From: Adiantum capillus-veneris
Lineage: Eukaryota; Streptophyta; Polypodiopsida; Polypodiales; Pteridaceae
DNA length: 64,000 nt
Direction of reading: 5' to 3'
Assembly: GCA_014529385.2 (NCBI GenBank)
Contig: CM043942.1
Location: forward strand, 24,328,469-24,392,468
The notes under the pieces were generated by a model, which was given only the letters and a program-made list of their open reading frames with translations, searched no databases and was not told the DNA's origin. The position numbers and the translations under genes are program-made. The stretch's first letter is position 1; each line of letters begins with the position of its first letter. This document shows, piece after piece, positions 9,854 through 20,099 of the stretch.

Positions 9854-12800
9854 ATCCCCAAGAGGGGAAAAAAAGCTTCTTGTTACAGGGACACACCTAT
9901 TCAAAGACCCTCTCTTCAGAAGCATCACCAAGAAAGCGTTGGGAAAGCTCAAGAAAGATGTGGGGATGAATAAACCTAGTGCTTGGAATGTATTTGTTCG
10001 GAGTGTACAAAAAGCTATCAAAACTTCGGGTCCTCGGGTAAAAAAAGCCAATGAGGCACATATCAAACATCTCACAGAGGAGGTAGAGCACTTAGCCTCT
10101 AGGAAGGCTGTCGGGCTGGCTACCGAAGATGAGCACAAGCGATGGCTTGAAGCTAAATCTCACCTGGCCAACGACCAGTTGGAGGAAATCAAGAAGGCGA
10201 GATTGCTATCCAGGGAAACTTTCCTGCAGCAGCGAGAGCCTTCTAACCAAGCACATTTTTTTAGGGCTCTGAAAGTGAGGAAAAGTCGAGGCCGCATGCA
10301 AGTGCTCGATGATGAGAAAGGGAATACAATTCAAAACCAAGATGAGATGGCTGCACTTATGCTCAAGTATCTCAGCCAGATTATCGGCCAGCCTGAGACC
10401 CAGCCTGAGACCCAATCTTAGGAAGTGGAAGAATCCCGGGCGTCTATAATTGGAAGTGTTGAAAAGAAGGTTCCCCAAGAGGAAGCCAACGGCATGGAAA
10501 AGGCCTTCTCTGAGGAGGAATGCTCAGCGGCACTTAAAGCTCTTGGCAATGAAAAGTCCCCTGGCTGGGATGGACTGACGGTTGAATTTTTCAGGGAATT
10601 TTGGGATGATCTCAAGGGTCCAATCACACGGATGGCCAATCTAGCTATGTACGAAGAGTCATTAGATGCAAGTGTTAAGAGAGGGCTTATCAAGCCCATC
10701 CCCAAACAGTTTTTTTGCTCTCAACTTAAACATTGGCGTCCCATTACGATGATGTCAGTAGCATACAAAATTATTGCCAAGGCGATAGCTCTCAGACTTG
10801 GCCCCTCCTGAGCCGAATCATATCTCCCCATCAACACGGGTTCATTAAAGGGAGATCTATGTATGACAATATCTTGGCAGCAATGTTAGGAATAGAGTAT
10901 GCATCCTTCTCCAAGCAAGAATGCATCTTGCTGCAGCTGGACCTTGACAAAGCCTATGATAGGATATAATGGTCCTATACAGAAGAAGTCATGGGAGCTT
11001 TGGGCTTTGGGCCTCACCTTTGTCTCCTAATTTGCACACTAGGCGGTGGCAGCCAATCAGAGCTCTTGTTTAATGATAGAATTGTGGGATCTTTTGAGGT
11101 CAAAAGGTCTATTAAGCAAGGATGTCCCCTGGCCCCCTTGCTATTCGCCATCGGGTCGCGTCCTCTCATTACAATGCTTGAAGCTAGTGCAACGTGGGGA
11201 GAGATTCAAGGTCTGGCATTGCCGGACAACGACCAACTACTAGCCAAAATGTTCGCAGATGATTCGCTCCTATTCTTGAAGGCGTGCCCTCAAGTTGTCA
11301 GGAGAGCTCTGGAGATTGTGCAAACATTTTCCTTGGCCTCCGGATCCAAGTGCAATATAGAGAAGTCAAGACTAATCTCCCTGTCGGAGAACGACTCTTT
11401 TGACCCTGCAGGAGAGATTATCTCAAAAGGGTGTATATTTAGACACTTGGGAGCCCCCGTAGGGGTGGACGTAACCCACAGTCAAAGATTTCAATGGGTC
11501 ATTGAAAAAATAAGCGCCAAAATGAGATGGTGGGAGTTTGTTCTCCTACCCTTCCAAAGCCGGATTAGAGTGATCAATGCTTTTATGATCCCGTATATTG
11601 CTTTCCTCAGTCCCGTGCTCAAGATGGCTAAGTGTAACTAGAAAGAATTCTTAAAACCAGTGAGAAGGTTTCTTTGGAAGAACAACACAAAAACCACCCG
11701 ACCATGGCAGTGGGCTAGATGGGAGGTAGTTGCTTGCCCGGTAGACCAAGGAGGACTCGACATTCTAAACCCTGTATCTCATGCTAAGGCCCTTTGTGCC
11801 AAATTTATGGTCTCATTAGCTAAACAGGACCAAGCTTGGGCTATCATGACCAAGGAAATGCTTGATACAACAAAACTGGGATCGAAAGGGGGAAAGTGGA
11901 AGGGGATTGTGATGCACGACAAACTTCTCGCCCCGAAGTGGTCTTTTATTAGATCTGGGGGACTCTCAGGGGAGCTGATAAGGAAGTGCAAAAGTGCTGC
12001 TGAGGTTTTGGAATGGTGGGAAGTAACCAGATACTTTAAGAACTCCATATTGCATTGGTCCCCTTGGCTATCTAAAATATTGGGGCCGCCGCAAAGCCCT
12101 TACTGGATCCAAATGTCCAGGACGGTGAATAATAAGGGGCTCGTTTGACTAGAGCAATTCTGGGATGTCAACAAGAAGTGCTGGAAAACTGCTGACTTTT
12201 TAGACATCCAATTTCAATTGAATGGCTTTGAGATCTTACTAGTCTATAGGGTGATTAAAGAGATTGATATGGTGGTGATGCCAATCTGTGAATCCAAATT
12301 TGAATGGGACGCTTGGAGATGGCCCGGGAGTAGCCTCTTTTGGAAACCACACTCTAAAGGCATTAACCATGCATTAATGCATGAGGCTAATTGGTGTAGC
12401 CCCCTCAACAAATTATGGAAGAGGCATTGGACAGAGAAACAGTGGGAGGGAGTCATGGAGAACATCTGGGAAGCCAGGATTGCCTCAGTATATGAAGATA
12501 TTTCTGTGGAAAGTGATGTGGGGTGCTCTGCCAAACGGGCGTAAAGATACAAGAAAGAGGCATCGGGTCTGATCGTTGCTCAGGGTGTAGAATAGCCAAT
12601 GAAGACCTAGCCCACCTTTTCATGGGATGCCAGGCAATCAGGGGCATGGCTGGGAAAATATGCAAGTTTATTCAAAGGACATGGAAAATTAAGTTCTTCA
12701 AGAATGATCTGTTCTTTGGTAGTAACAGGATGGGAAGTCCTGCTCTTCTCATTTGTACTCAAATAATCAGGTACTACTTCTTACACCATATTTGGCAAGC

Positions 12801-12942
12801 AAGGAGCCGTCGCGTGTTTGAGGGGGATCTAGCTGTGGCAAGATTTTGTGAAATAATGCAAGAGAGCAGAGTGATGATCCACATGATCGGATGCAAACAA
12901 GCCTCAGAGGACTGGTCTAGAACAATACAAAACATCTTGTAA
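9097..12942 (+). pseudogene. LINE-1 ORF2: endonuclease, reverse transcriptase, zinc-binding domain (broken)
   Basis: ATG 9097 opens MMDTLSIQSWNVKGL. Endonuclease motifs are SWNVKGL, QEHH, NVYGP, GDFNM and SDHMP (near 9785). RT motifs are KSPGWDGLTVEFF (10555), HWRPI (10733), QHGFIKGRSMYDN (10835), LQLDLDKAYDRI (10930), IKQGCPLAP (11110) and the catalytic FADD (about 11255). The C-terminal C-X2-C..H-X3-C finger (CSGC..HLFMGC) is near 12580-12630. Breaks include a frameshift near 9550, the G run at 9824-9851, TGA in the HWRP region (10809-10811), TAA after AYDRI (10966-10968), TAG at 11639-11641 and TGA at 12146-12148. Comparison with LINE-2 shows W where the TAG stands and R near the TGA. The catalytic residues remain, but the frame does not. 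Confidence 0.85.
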
Positions 12943-13178
12943 TAAGTAAGAGTGAGAGTGGGCTGGGAAGTCCTACTCTTCTTATCTGTACTCAAATAAT
13001 CAGGTACTACTTCTTACACCATATTTGGCAAGCAAGGAACCGTCGCGTGTTTGAGGGGGATCTAGCTGTGGCAAGCTTTTGTGAAATCATGCAAGAGAGC
13101 AGAGTGATGATCCACATGATCGGATGCAAACAAGCCTCAGAGGACTGGTCTAGAACAATACAAAACATCTTGTAATAA
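12728..13178 (+). repeat. Tandem duplication of the LINE-1 3' end
   Basis: The about 218-bp segment 12728-12945 (end of ORF2) is repeated at 12961-13178 with period 233. Only a few differences are visible (for example GGAGCCG versus GGAACCG, AGATTTTG versus AGCTTTTG). Both copies end AACATCTTGTAATAAGT. This is a post-insertion tandem duplication or a template slip. Confidence 0.85.
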
Positions 13179-13379
13179 GTGGGTGAAAGCATGAATAGGT
13201 GGAAAGCTATATATGTGATATAATTAAATAGCATAGCATGACATTGGGGGTGTGGTCACTGGTGCCATATTTCAGACGTCCAAATTTATATTCTAAAAAC
13301 TGTTTTACTAAAAAATTCAGCCTTCACACACCCACTTTGTTTCATGAGTAGTTGGAAGTTTCAAACATCGTGCCCCCCG

Positions 13380-13827
13380 CCTCTCTCTCTCTCTCTCGCG
13401 CGCGCGTGCTCAAGTTCTACTGTGCTTAGAGCTTCTACTGTGCAAGCTTGGCTGCTTCAAGGACGATTGCAGTAACCACCCTCTTCTCTTCGAGGTATGT
13501 CTCTCCCATTGAACATGTACACTCTCTACTGCTTGAGCACGCGTGCCCCACCTGGGATCATTTAGCTACATTAAGCTGCATTTGGAGCTGCATGAGTGCC
13601 ACACGTTGCTCATTTGCATTAATAGGCTAGCTCCCGAGGTAATTTTCTAGTCCACAAGCTGCATGCAATCTTGGGGCAAATCCCATAGCACATCACCTTG
13701 AATGCCCTGCTTACAAGAGCAGGCCCATGAAGTTCTTGTTTCTTTTTAGCAGGGATGATAAGCGAGGGCACACCACGTCTCATGAGTTCATTGGATGATG
13801 TGCAGCTATATCACTTGAGACTGCATC
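13380..13827 (+). promoter_or_regulatory. Probable promoter and 5' UTR of gene A
   Basis: A CT run followed by CG repeats (13381-13408) resembles a plant pyrimidine patch. A possible 5' UTR intron has donor CGAG|GTATGT near 13493 and acceptor TTTCTTTTTAGCAG near 13750. No clear TATA box was found. The start ATG 13828 is the first long frame after it. Confidence 0.35.
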
Positions 13828-14715
13828 ATGGCACCTTCCTCAAAGCATCCGATTCAAGCAAGCAGCAGTCTAGTTAGGAACATTGAACCACCTCTGCATA
13901 CGAAGTTTTGTCGTCTTGCCGAGGAATTTCATATGGAGCGTGGATTGCCATTGGAGGGAGTTGATCCGCATAGCTTGACAGGAAACAATGACATCTCTGA
14001 GGAGGACTGGGAAGCTGTCTTTATATGCCCAAAGCCTGTTCCGGGTAGCCAGAAGAAAGTGAAGGCATACCATGCTCGATCGGAGTTCTTACAAAAGCTT
14101 GTGTGGAGACACTGGGATGTCTACCAGGAGGGTCCCTTCATGTATGAAGTAGGGACTCAATTTTCAAAGGCTTTTGCATTGGAAAAATGCAATGAATCTG
14201 GCAAACATCAAATTTCTTGGGCTATCTTTGCAGAGAGGGCAATCAGAGCCTCAGAAGAAAGACACAACTTGCAAAACAAGATCAAGAGGTGGGAAGAGCA
14301 GATGAGTGGTAGAGGGAGAGGTTCCAAAACCACTTCTGCCTCTACCAGATCATCATTGAAAACAGAAGGTACGTCTGTACCATTGTCAAGCGTGCCTACA
14401 GGAGGATGCCTGGTACAATTGGCAGCGGAGGATAGCAGGGCACTTGCAGAAATGAAGAATATTGCAGAGGGCAGATTGCAAGACTATAAGTCAAGACTTG
14501 AGGGTGCAAAGAAGTAGGTAGAGGATCAAGTCAAAGAATTGCATAGGGCTGAGGGTGCTCAAAGCTCAAACACTTTGGCCATAAAGTTTCAAACGGAGAT
14601 TGATTGCGTGCAAGACCCTGTAGCTCGACAACGCCTGATTGATTTGATTGGACAGTTCTCGAGTACTACTAGAGAGAACGTTGCTGAATTAGAAGCCAAT
14701 GTGGCTAAAGCAAAG
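13828..14715 (+). pseudogene. Gene A exon 1: unknown N-terminal domain and coiled coil
   Basis: The exon starts at ATG 13828 (MAPSSKHPIQASS). Residues 1-120 form a compact, W/F-rich region (SEEDWEAVFICPKPVPGSQKK, LVWRHWDVYQEGPFMYEVG) that I do not recognise. A long charged helical stretch follows (AERAIRASEERHNLQNKIKRWEEQ, later AEMKNIAEGRLQDYKSRLEGAKK), probably coiled coil. An in-frame TAG at 14515-14517 interrupts it, and the same frame continues with VEDQVKELHRAEG, so the stop looks like a mutated CAG. The exon ends at donor CAAAG|GTGCAT (14715, phase 0). The adjoining intron is full of TAGCACA repeats. Confidence 0.55.
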
Positions 14716-15365
14716 GTGCATACCCTCCTACATGTGCTTCACTTTTTTTTGGAGTATGTGGTTCACTTCCATGTGGTTATGTGGTTAGAGTGTTATGGAT
14801 TGTATGGTTATGTACTATATGAGCATATTCTATTTCTGCTATGTGCTATATAGCACAAAATATGTGCTATATGGCCACAACATAGCCATCATCTTCATGG
14901 AGTGGGTGGTTATATGCTATGTGCTATGTGCTATATGGTCACAACATAGCCATCATCTTCATGGAGTGGGTGGTTATATGCTATGTGTGGTTATGTGCTA
15001 TGTGCTTTATAGTTCAATCTAGGTGCATCATGTTCACAATAGTACCCTCATCTATTTGGAATGTGTGTGATTCTATGCTATGTGCTTTGTGTGGTTATGT
15101 GCTATGTGATACATAGCACAATGGACATGTGTAATATGTGCTATATAGTATACATGTATGCTATATGCTCACAGTATAGCCCTAAAGTGTGTGTTAAATA
15201 TTGATATGTGCTACATAGCACAATCTTTTTATGTGCTATGTGCTAAATAGCACATTTTGTGTGTTATATGTTCACAATATAGGCCTGGAGTGTGTGGAAT
15301 AGTGAATTGTGCTATATAGCACAATCTCTATTTTTGCTATGTTTAAATTTTGTGTTACCATGGAG
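14716..15365 (+). repeat. Intron of gene A with a TAGCACA palindromic repeat cluster
   Basis: The intron runs from donor GTGCAT (14716) to acceptor ATGGAG (ends 15365). It holds many diverged copies of TGTGCTATATAGCACA-like units. One perfect 18-bp palindrome, TTGTGCTATATAGCACAA, is at 15307-15324. A segment of about 55 bp (GCCACAACATAGCCATCATCTTCATGG...) is repeated at about 14870 and 14937. The part at about 15020-15140 is closely repeated at 19930-20042. Confidence 0.65.
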
Positions 15366-15672
15366 AGGACTTCACATAACGTGGGAGCCAGTTTGATGAA
15401 GCCTTTTCCTCCTGTGGATTTTAAGCAGAGCATTAGCGAGGTGGCACTTAATGGGTTCTACCATTGTGTAGGATGTGGATTCCCGTTCGATGCCAGAAGC
15501 TTGGATGTATTCTCCCTGCCTTGCACGCATGTGTACCATATGCTATGCTTCGTGCATGTATGTAGGGACTATGGCTATTGTGTTGCACTAGATTGCAACA
15601 TGTCTGTTCCCCCTAGAGCTAAGCATATGATTGGTCTGAAGGTGAAGAGTGAGATGAAAGAATCAAGTGCAG
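15366..15672 (+). pseudogene. Gene A exon 2: RING-like zinc-binding segment
   Basis: Acceptor at 15365 and donor GCAG|GTAGTC (15672) fit the reading phases of exons 1 and 3. The peptide has CVGCGFPFDAR, then SLPCTHVYHMLC, then CRDYGYCVALDC. The spacing C-X2-C ... C-X-H-X3-H-X2-C ... C resembles a RING finger, which in plants commonly marks E3 ubiquitin ligases or protein-interaction modules. The exact RING consensus cannot be confirmed by eye. No stop codon interrupts this exon. Confidence 0.5.
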
Positions 15673-15752
15673 GTAGTCTCTGTGTCACTACTATTGCAGG
15701 CCCACTTTCCATTGGTAGTTTAAACTCTTGCATTTAATGAAATCATTTGCAG

Positions 15753-16294
15753 GTACAGACATTGCAGCAGAGACTTGTATACAAGAATCATTGAGGACAA
15801 AAATAGAGAGAGTCTCTACGCAAGCCACTGGTAGGTACCAAAATCAGTATTTATGTGTGTATTTTGGGATACTCCAAGTGAGACTTTGTAAATAGCTTGC
15901 TTTGTAGAACAATCATCGCATGCTTGCTCCAACAAGATGATGCATTCCACAAGGAAGAATGGCTTGATTACCCCAGGGATGCAGCCAGGCCTTGAAGCGG
16001 AGTCTACCCGCGGGATGCAGCCAGCCCTTGAAGCGGAGTCTGCCGTAGGGGATGTAGTACGTGGAGTAGTTGAAGACATCTTGATGGCAAAGTCTTTTGC
16101 AGTCAAATCACCTAGGCAACAACTAACTCCAAGAAGGCTGTTGCGTTCTCCGTTGAGTGCCAAAGCATCACCAAGTGTGGACACTAGAGATGATGCATCA
16201 GATGAGGCAGTTGTAGATGCAGTGAAAGCAACACCCCCTCCAGCGGGGAAGAAGCCAACACCAAAGCGCAAGAAATCGACTCCCAAGAACTTAG
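15753..16294 (+). pseudogene. Gene A exons 3 and 4: basic, nuclear-localisation-like segment
   Basis: Exon 3 is 15753-15830 (acceptor TTTGCAG, donor CACTG|GTAGGT). Exon 4 starts at 15908 (acceptor TTTGTAG). The phases agree across both junctions. The peptide has two copies of a short G-M-Q-P-x-L-E-A-E-S motif (near 15975 and 16020) and a basic stretch, KKPTPKRKKSTPKNL (about 16250-16290), typical of nuclear localisation signals. A phase-compatible donor TTAG|GTGGAA at 16294 would skip the TGA at 16363-16365. If it is not used, the frame ends at that TGA. The role is unknown. Confidence 0.45.
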
Positions 16295-16579
16295 GTGGAA
16301 GTCCCACAATGGATATACCTCTTGATTCATTTAGGAAGAGAAAGAAACCAAATGCAAAGCAATGAGTGTGTTTTTTTTGTAACTTCATGCAATTAGAAGA
16401 TGTCTTTAGAAGGCATGTGCAATGCATTACACCCCTATTGTATCCATGCTCATTGATGAATCAAGTGTTGGAATTTGTTAGTGACATGTCTCTTAATTCT
16501 TTGCATCAAGTAGTTGCAAACTATTTGATTTATTTTTTGTACATGTTTAGTAATATGGTTCTACTTTCTCTTGTCGTAG

Positions 16580-19167
16580 ATAATCAAGAAGCTGAAAAAA
16601 GAGGAACTTGCATGAGACGCACTTGCTCTTCAGGGTTTCTAGATGAGGGGTCTGTAGGTTCATTGACTCAATCTTATTCTGTGAAGAATCCAAGAAGGGG
16701 TGCTACAGCTTCCAGGGGTGTTACAAGAAAAAAAAAAGTGTCTTTTGATACAGTTGAGGGGTCTGTAGGTTCACTGGCTCAGTCTTATCCTGTGAAGAAT
16801 CCAAGAGGGGGTGCTATAGCTTCCAGGGGGGTTACAGGCAAAAAAAAAGAGTCTTTTGATACAGTTGATCCCTGCACACCTACTAGTACTGCTGAATTTG
16901 TTCCAAATGTGCCTAATGCAGTTGATGTGTAGGTTGTGCATGATGATGTGCATACAGATGTTGACCGTGCTAAACTTGAAAAGGGTACATTACCCACCCC
17001 CACCACAGTTGAATCTGGCACAGATGCCATTGATGATGCTATGGTAGTTGATGCCTGTACAGATGCCATTGCTGATGCTACGCTAGTTGAGGCCTGCACA
17101 AATGACATTGTGGATGCTATGGAAGTTGATGCTCGCACATATTCTGCTGCTGATGGCAATGTTAATGATGGTGGAACAAAAAGTATTGTTCATGCTGTCA
17201 TAGATTCCCTTCTTGATGCAATTGTGGCTATGGGTACAGATGCCACTGTTGAATCTGGCACAAATGCCATTGATGATGCTACCATAGTTGATGCGTGCAC
17301 AGATGCCATTGTTGATGCTACGATAGTTGATGCCTGCACAAATGACATTTTGGATGCTATGGAATTTGATGCTCGCACAGATGCTGCTGCTGATGGAAAT
17401 GTTAATGATGGTGGAATATAAAGTATTGTTCGTGCTATCATAGATGCCCTTCTTGATGCACTTGTGGCTATGGGTACAGATGCCACTGTTGAATCTGGCA
17501 CAGATGCCATTGATAATGCTACCACAATTGATGCCTGCACAGATGCCATTGCTGATGCTACGGTAGTTGATGCCTGCACAAATGACATTGTGGATGCTAT
17601 GGAAGTTGATGCTAGCATAGATGCTGCTGCTGATGGCAATGTTAATGATGGTGGAACAGAAAGTATTGTTCATGCTGTCATGGATGCCCTTCTTGATGCA
17701 TTTGTGCCTACGGGTAGAGATGTCACTGTTGTGGATACCAGAGGCATGGGTGAGAAGGTCCTCATTGAGAGAGAAGCTGGAACACGTGAGGCAGTGGGTG
17801 CAAGTGATGTCACAGCTCAAGCCCAGGTGGTGTGTCCAAGTGATGCAGTTGATGACATTGTTGATGCAGAGGAGACAAAGGGTACAGATGCCGCTGTTGA
17901 AGATATGGGAGGCTTGGGTGAGAAGGACCTCACTAAGAGAGTACCTGGAATAGGCTCAGCAGTGGGTAACGGTGATGTCGCGGCTTCTGCCGACACAGTT
18001 GAGGCATACGACAGAGTAGTTCAATCGGGAGAGGCAATGGAAGAAGTTCTCGTGGCTGCTACGGACATGAAAGAGGCAAATACACATAATACAACTGAGG
18101 CATGTATAGAGCAAAACAATGAGGCAGGGAAAGGCGCAGAGGTGCCCACTAATAGAGCAGCTCAATCGGGAGAGGCAATGGGAGAACATTTCATGGCTGT
18201 TGTGGACACGAAAGAGGCAGTTGCACATGAAACAACTGAGTCTTGTACAGATCCCACTGTTGGGAATACCAAAGGTAAAATTCTAGAGGTCCCTATGGGT
18301 CGAGCGGCTGCTACAGATACAGATGAGGCACGTACAAAGAATGCTGATAGAGAGGCCAAAAATGGACATGAATATGAGAGGCAAGAGAGGCCGTGTCTTG
18401 TGGTAATTCCAGTACAGATTGTTGCACTGCCTCCTGCGTCTTTTGAGGACAAGAAGAGAAGGGACAATTTATGCATCATACTGGATGTGAATGGGCTTCT
18501 CATAAGGAGGTATAAGGTCTCCTTCTACAAAGGAATAGCGAGAAGCAGTATTCCTGATTGGGCAAGATCAAGGTATCAGGTAGTCACTACGCCAAATGCT
18601 ACAGGAAAGATGCAATTTGAATATGTGGTCAGGCCCAATGCATCAATCTTTTTGCATGCACTGCTGCAAAGAGCACAAGTTGCACTATGGAGCTGCATGA
18701 CCCAGGACAATCTAGCACTTGCTTTGAGTGCATGCTTTCCTAGGCTGAACAAACAACATTTCCTCGATATTATCGGTCAAGAGGGGTGTAGAGAGGCGAT
18801 CTTCAATCTAAATGAAGTTCCTGGTATCCCTCCATGTAGAGATAACGCAAAGCCTTTGAAAGACTTTTGGAAGCACCATCCTAAGTTCAACTCTGATAAT
18901 ACACTGGTGGTGGATGACACACTCTACAAGTGTCTGCTCAACCCTCCCGGGACTTGTGTCTGTCCTACTTCATTTGAACCAGCAGATATTTGTAAGTCCC
19001 CAATTTACCTGGTTAGCACATTGTTCCCTTGGTTAGTCAAGCGGACAGTCTCACCCAGCCCTAATGCTTATGCAAAGATGAACCAGTTTGAAAATCCTTC
19101 TGACAGTGTGTCTTCTCGTGTCATCAGCCACTATAGAAATCAACGAGAAGTATGTAAGGAAGGTTGA
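16580..19167 (+). pseudogene. Gene A exon 5: acidic tandem repeats and FCP1/NIF-like phosphatase domain
   Basis: Acceptor CTTGTCGTAG ends at 16579. A duplicated segment (GSVGSLxQSYxVKNPRxGA, about 16650 and 16765) comes first. Three 240-bp repeats rich in D, A, T and V follow (17008-17706), then a polar linker. The C-terminal part from about 18475 matches the FCP1/NLI-interacting-factor HAD phosphatase fold. Motif I is ILDVNGLL, with Asn where the second Asp of DxDxT is expected. It continues with RPNASIFLHALL..VALWSC, then KDFWKHHP, and finally NTLVVDDTLYKCLLNPP with both acidic residues. I recall DxN variants in plant relatives, so a binding or altered catalytic role is possible. In-frame TAG (16930-16932) and TAA (17419-17421) suggest this copy is inactive. 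The stop is TGA 19165-19167. Confidence 0.6.
17008..17706 (+). repeat. Three 240-bp tandem repeats coding an acidic D/A-rich segment
   Basis: GTTGAATCTGGCACA recurs at 17008, 17248 and 17488, exactly 240 bp apart. Each unit codes 80 residues built from shorter DACTDAI.DAT.V-type subrepeats of about 13 residues. The period is a multiple of three, so the frame is kept. Unit 2 has a TAA where units 1 and 3 have AAA and GAA. Confidence 0.85.
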
Positions 19168-20099
19168 TTGTGGTTATGGAATCATGTATACAGCATTTTG
19201 TGCACTCAATGTACTTGCGATTACTATACAAAAAATTGACCTGTTCAAAGTTCTCTAAACTTAATGATTGAATGATGTAATTTTATTTTGGTGATATGAT
19301 GCAATTTTATTTTGCTGATATGATGTTGTCATACTCTGATAGAGTCCTGCTACATGGCACACATAATAGCATAGATAGGACCATCGGGCTATTATTACAC
19401 ATAGTTATGCTAATAGCACTCATACTGCAAGAAATACTATGACATAATAGCATAGATAGGGAGATTGGCCTCTTATTACAAACACTTACGCTATATGGCA
19501 CACATAGTGCTCTCAATATGTAATATAGCTCTTTCACATACCACACATCATATCATAGACAGGAACATTGTGCTATGTGATACACACACTTTTACTGTAT
19601 AGCACACATGTTGCTATCTTACTACAATAGAGTCCTTTTATAGCATAGACAGGGACATTGGGCTATTATTACACACACTTGTACAATATAGCACACATAA
19701 TAGCGTAGGTAGAGACAATGGACTATCTTGACACATTACTTGGCTACATATCACATATAGTAGCATGTACACAACTCCATAACACCCAATGGGTAGCTAT
19801 TCATAAGAGTGAGATGATTGTAAGAATGAGACATGTTTACCTGAAATTCATCAAGAAAGTGAATGGGATGCTCTTGATAATGTTTTCTTCCCAATCGTTT
19901 CCGACAAATATCTTGGCTAAATTTTTTCAAGGTGCAACATGTTCACAATAGTAACCTCATTATCTGAAATGTGTGTGATTCTATGCTATGTGCTCTGTAT
20001 GGTTGTGTGCTATGTGATACATAGCACAATGGACATGTGTAAGGAGGTACTGAATGGTGAAGGCTATATAGAACATAATATAAGCCTGTTAAATAGGTA
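19168..20099. repeat. Repeat-rich gap between genes A and B
   Basis: From about 19318 to 19925 this region duplicates 22443-23050 in direct orientation, with intron repeats and a fragment of gene B exon 1. From about 19930 to 20042 it resembles the gene A intron at 15020-15140. Units such as ACACATAATAGCATAGACAGGGACATTG recur throughout. No intact gene is seen. Confidence 0.7.
19815..19925 (-). pseudogene. Fragment of a second copy of gene B exon 1 end
   Basis: The stretch matches the end of gene B exon 1 and its splice donor at 22975-23060 (CATGTTTACCTGA.ATTCATCAAG and GATGCTCTTGATAATGTTTTCT), with small differences. It is embedded in the duplicated repeat segment and has lost the rest of the exon. 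Confidence 0.65.

Larger units (their letters stand above)
8416..13210 (+). mobile_element. LINE-1: non-LTR retrotransposon, left part missing, decayed
   Basis: The element runs from the middle of ORF1 (zinc knuckle) through an APE-type endonuclease, RT and a C-terminal zinc-binding region to a 3' UTR with GGGTGAAAGCATGAATAGG near 13190. The missing ORF1 N-terminus is probably on the far side of gypsy element 1, which would make element 1 the younger insertion. ORF2 is broken by frameshifts and stops. A 28-G run (9824-9851) interrupts the endonuclease-RT linker. The last about 218 bp are tandemly duplicated (12728-13178). LINE-2 at 24-26 kb is a close relative. Confidence 0.85.

Noticed and set aside
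14780-15120. Tyr/Cys/Met-rich small ORFs in the gene A intron
   Set aside because: They are translations of the TAGCACA/ATGTGCTATG repeats, not genes.
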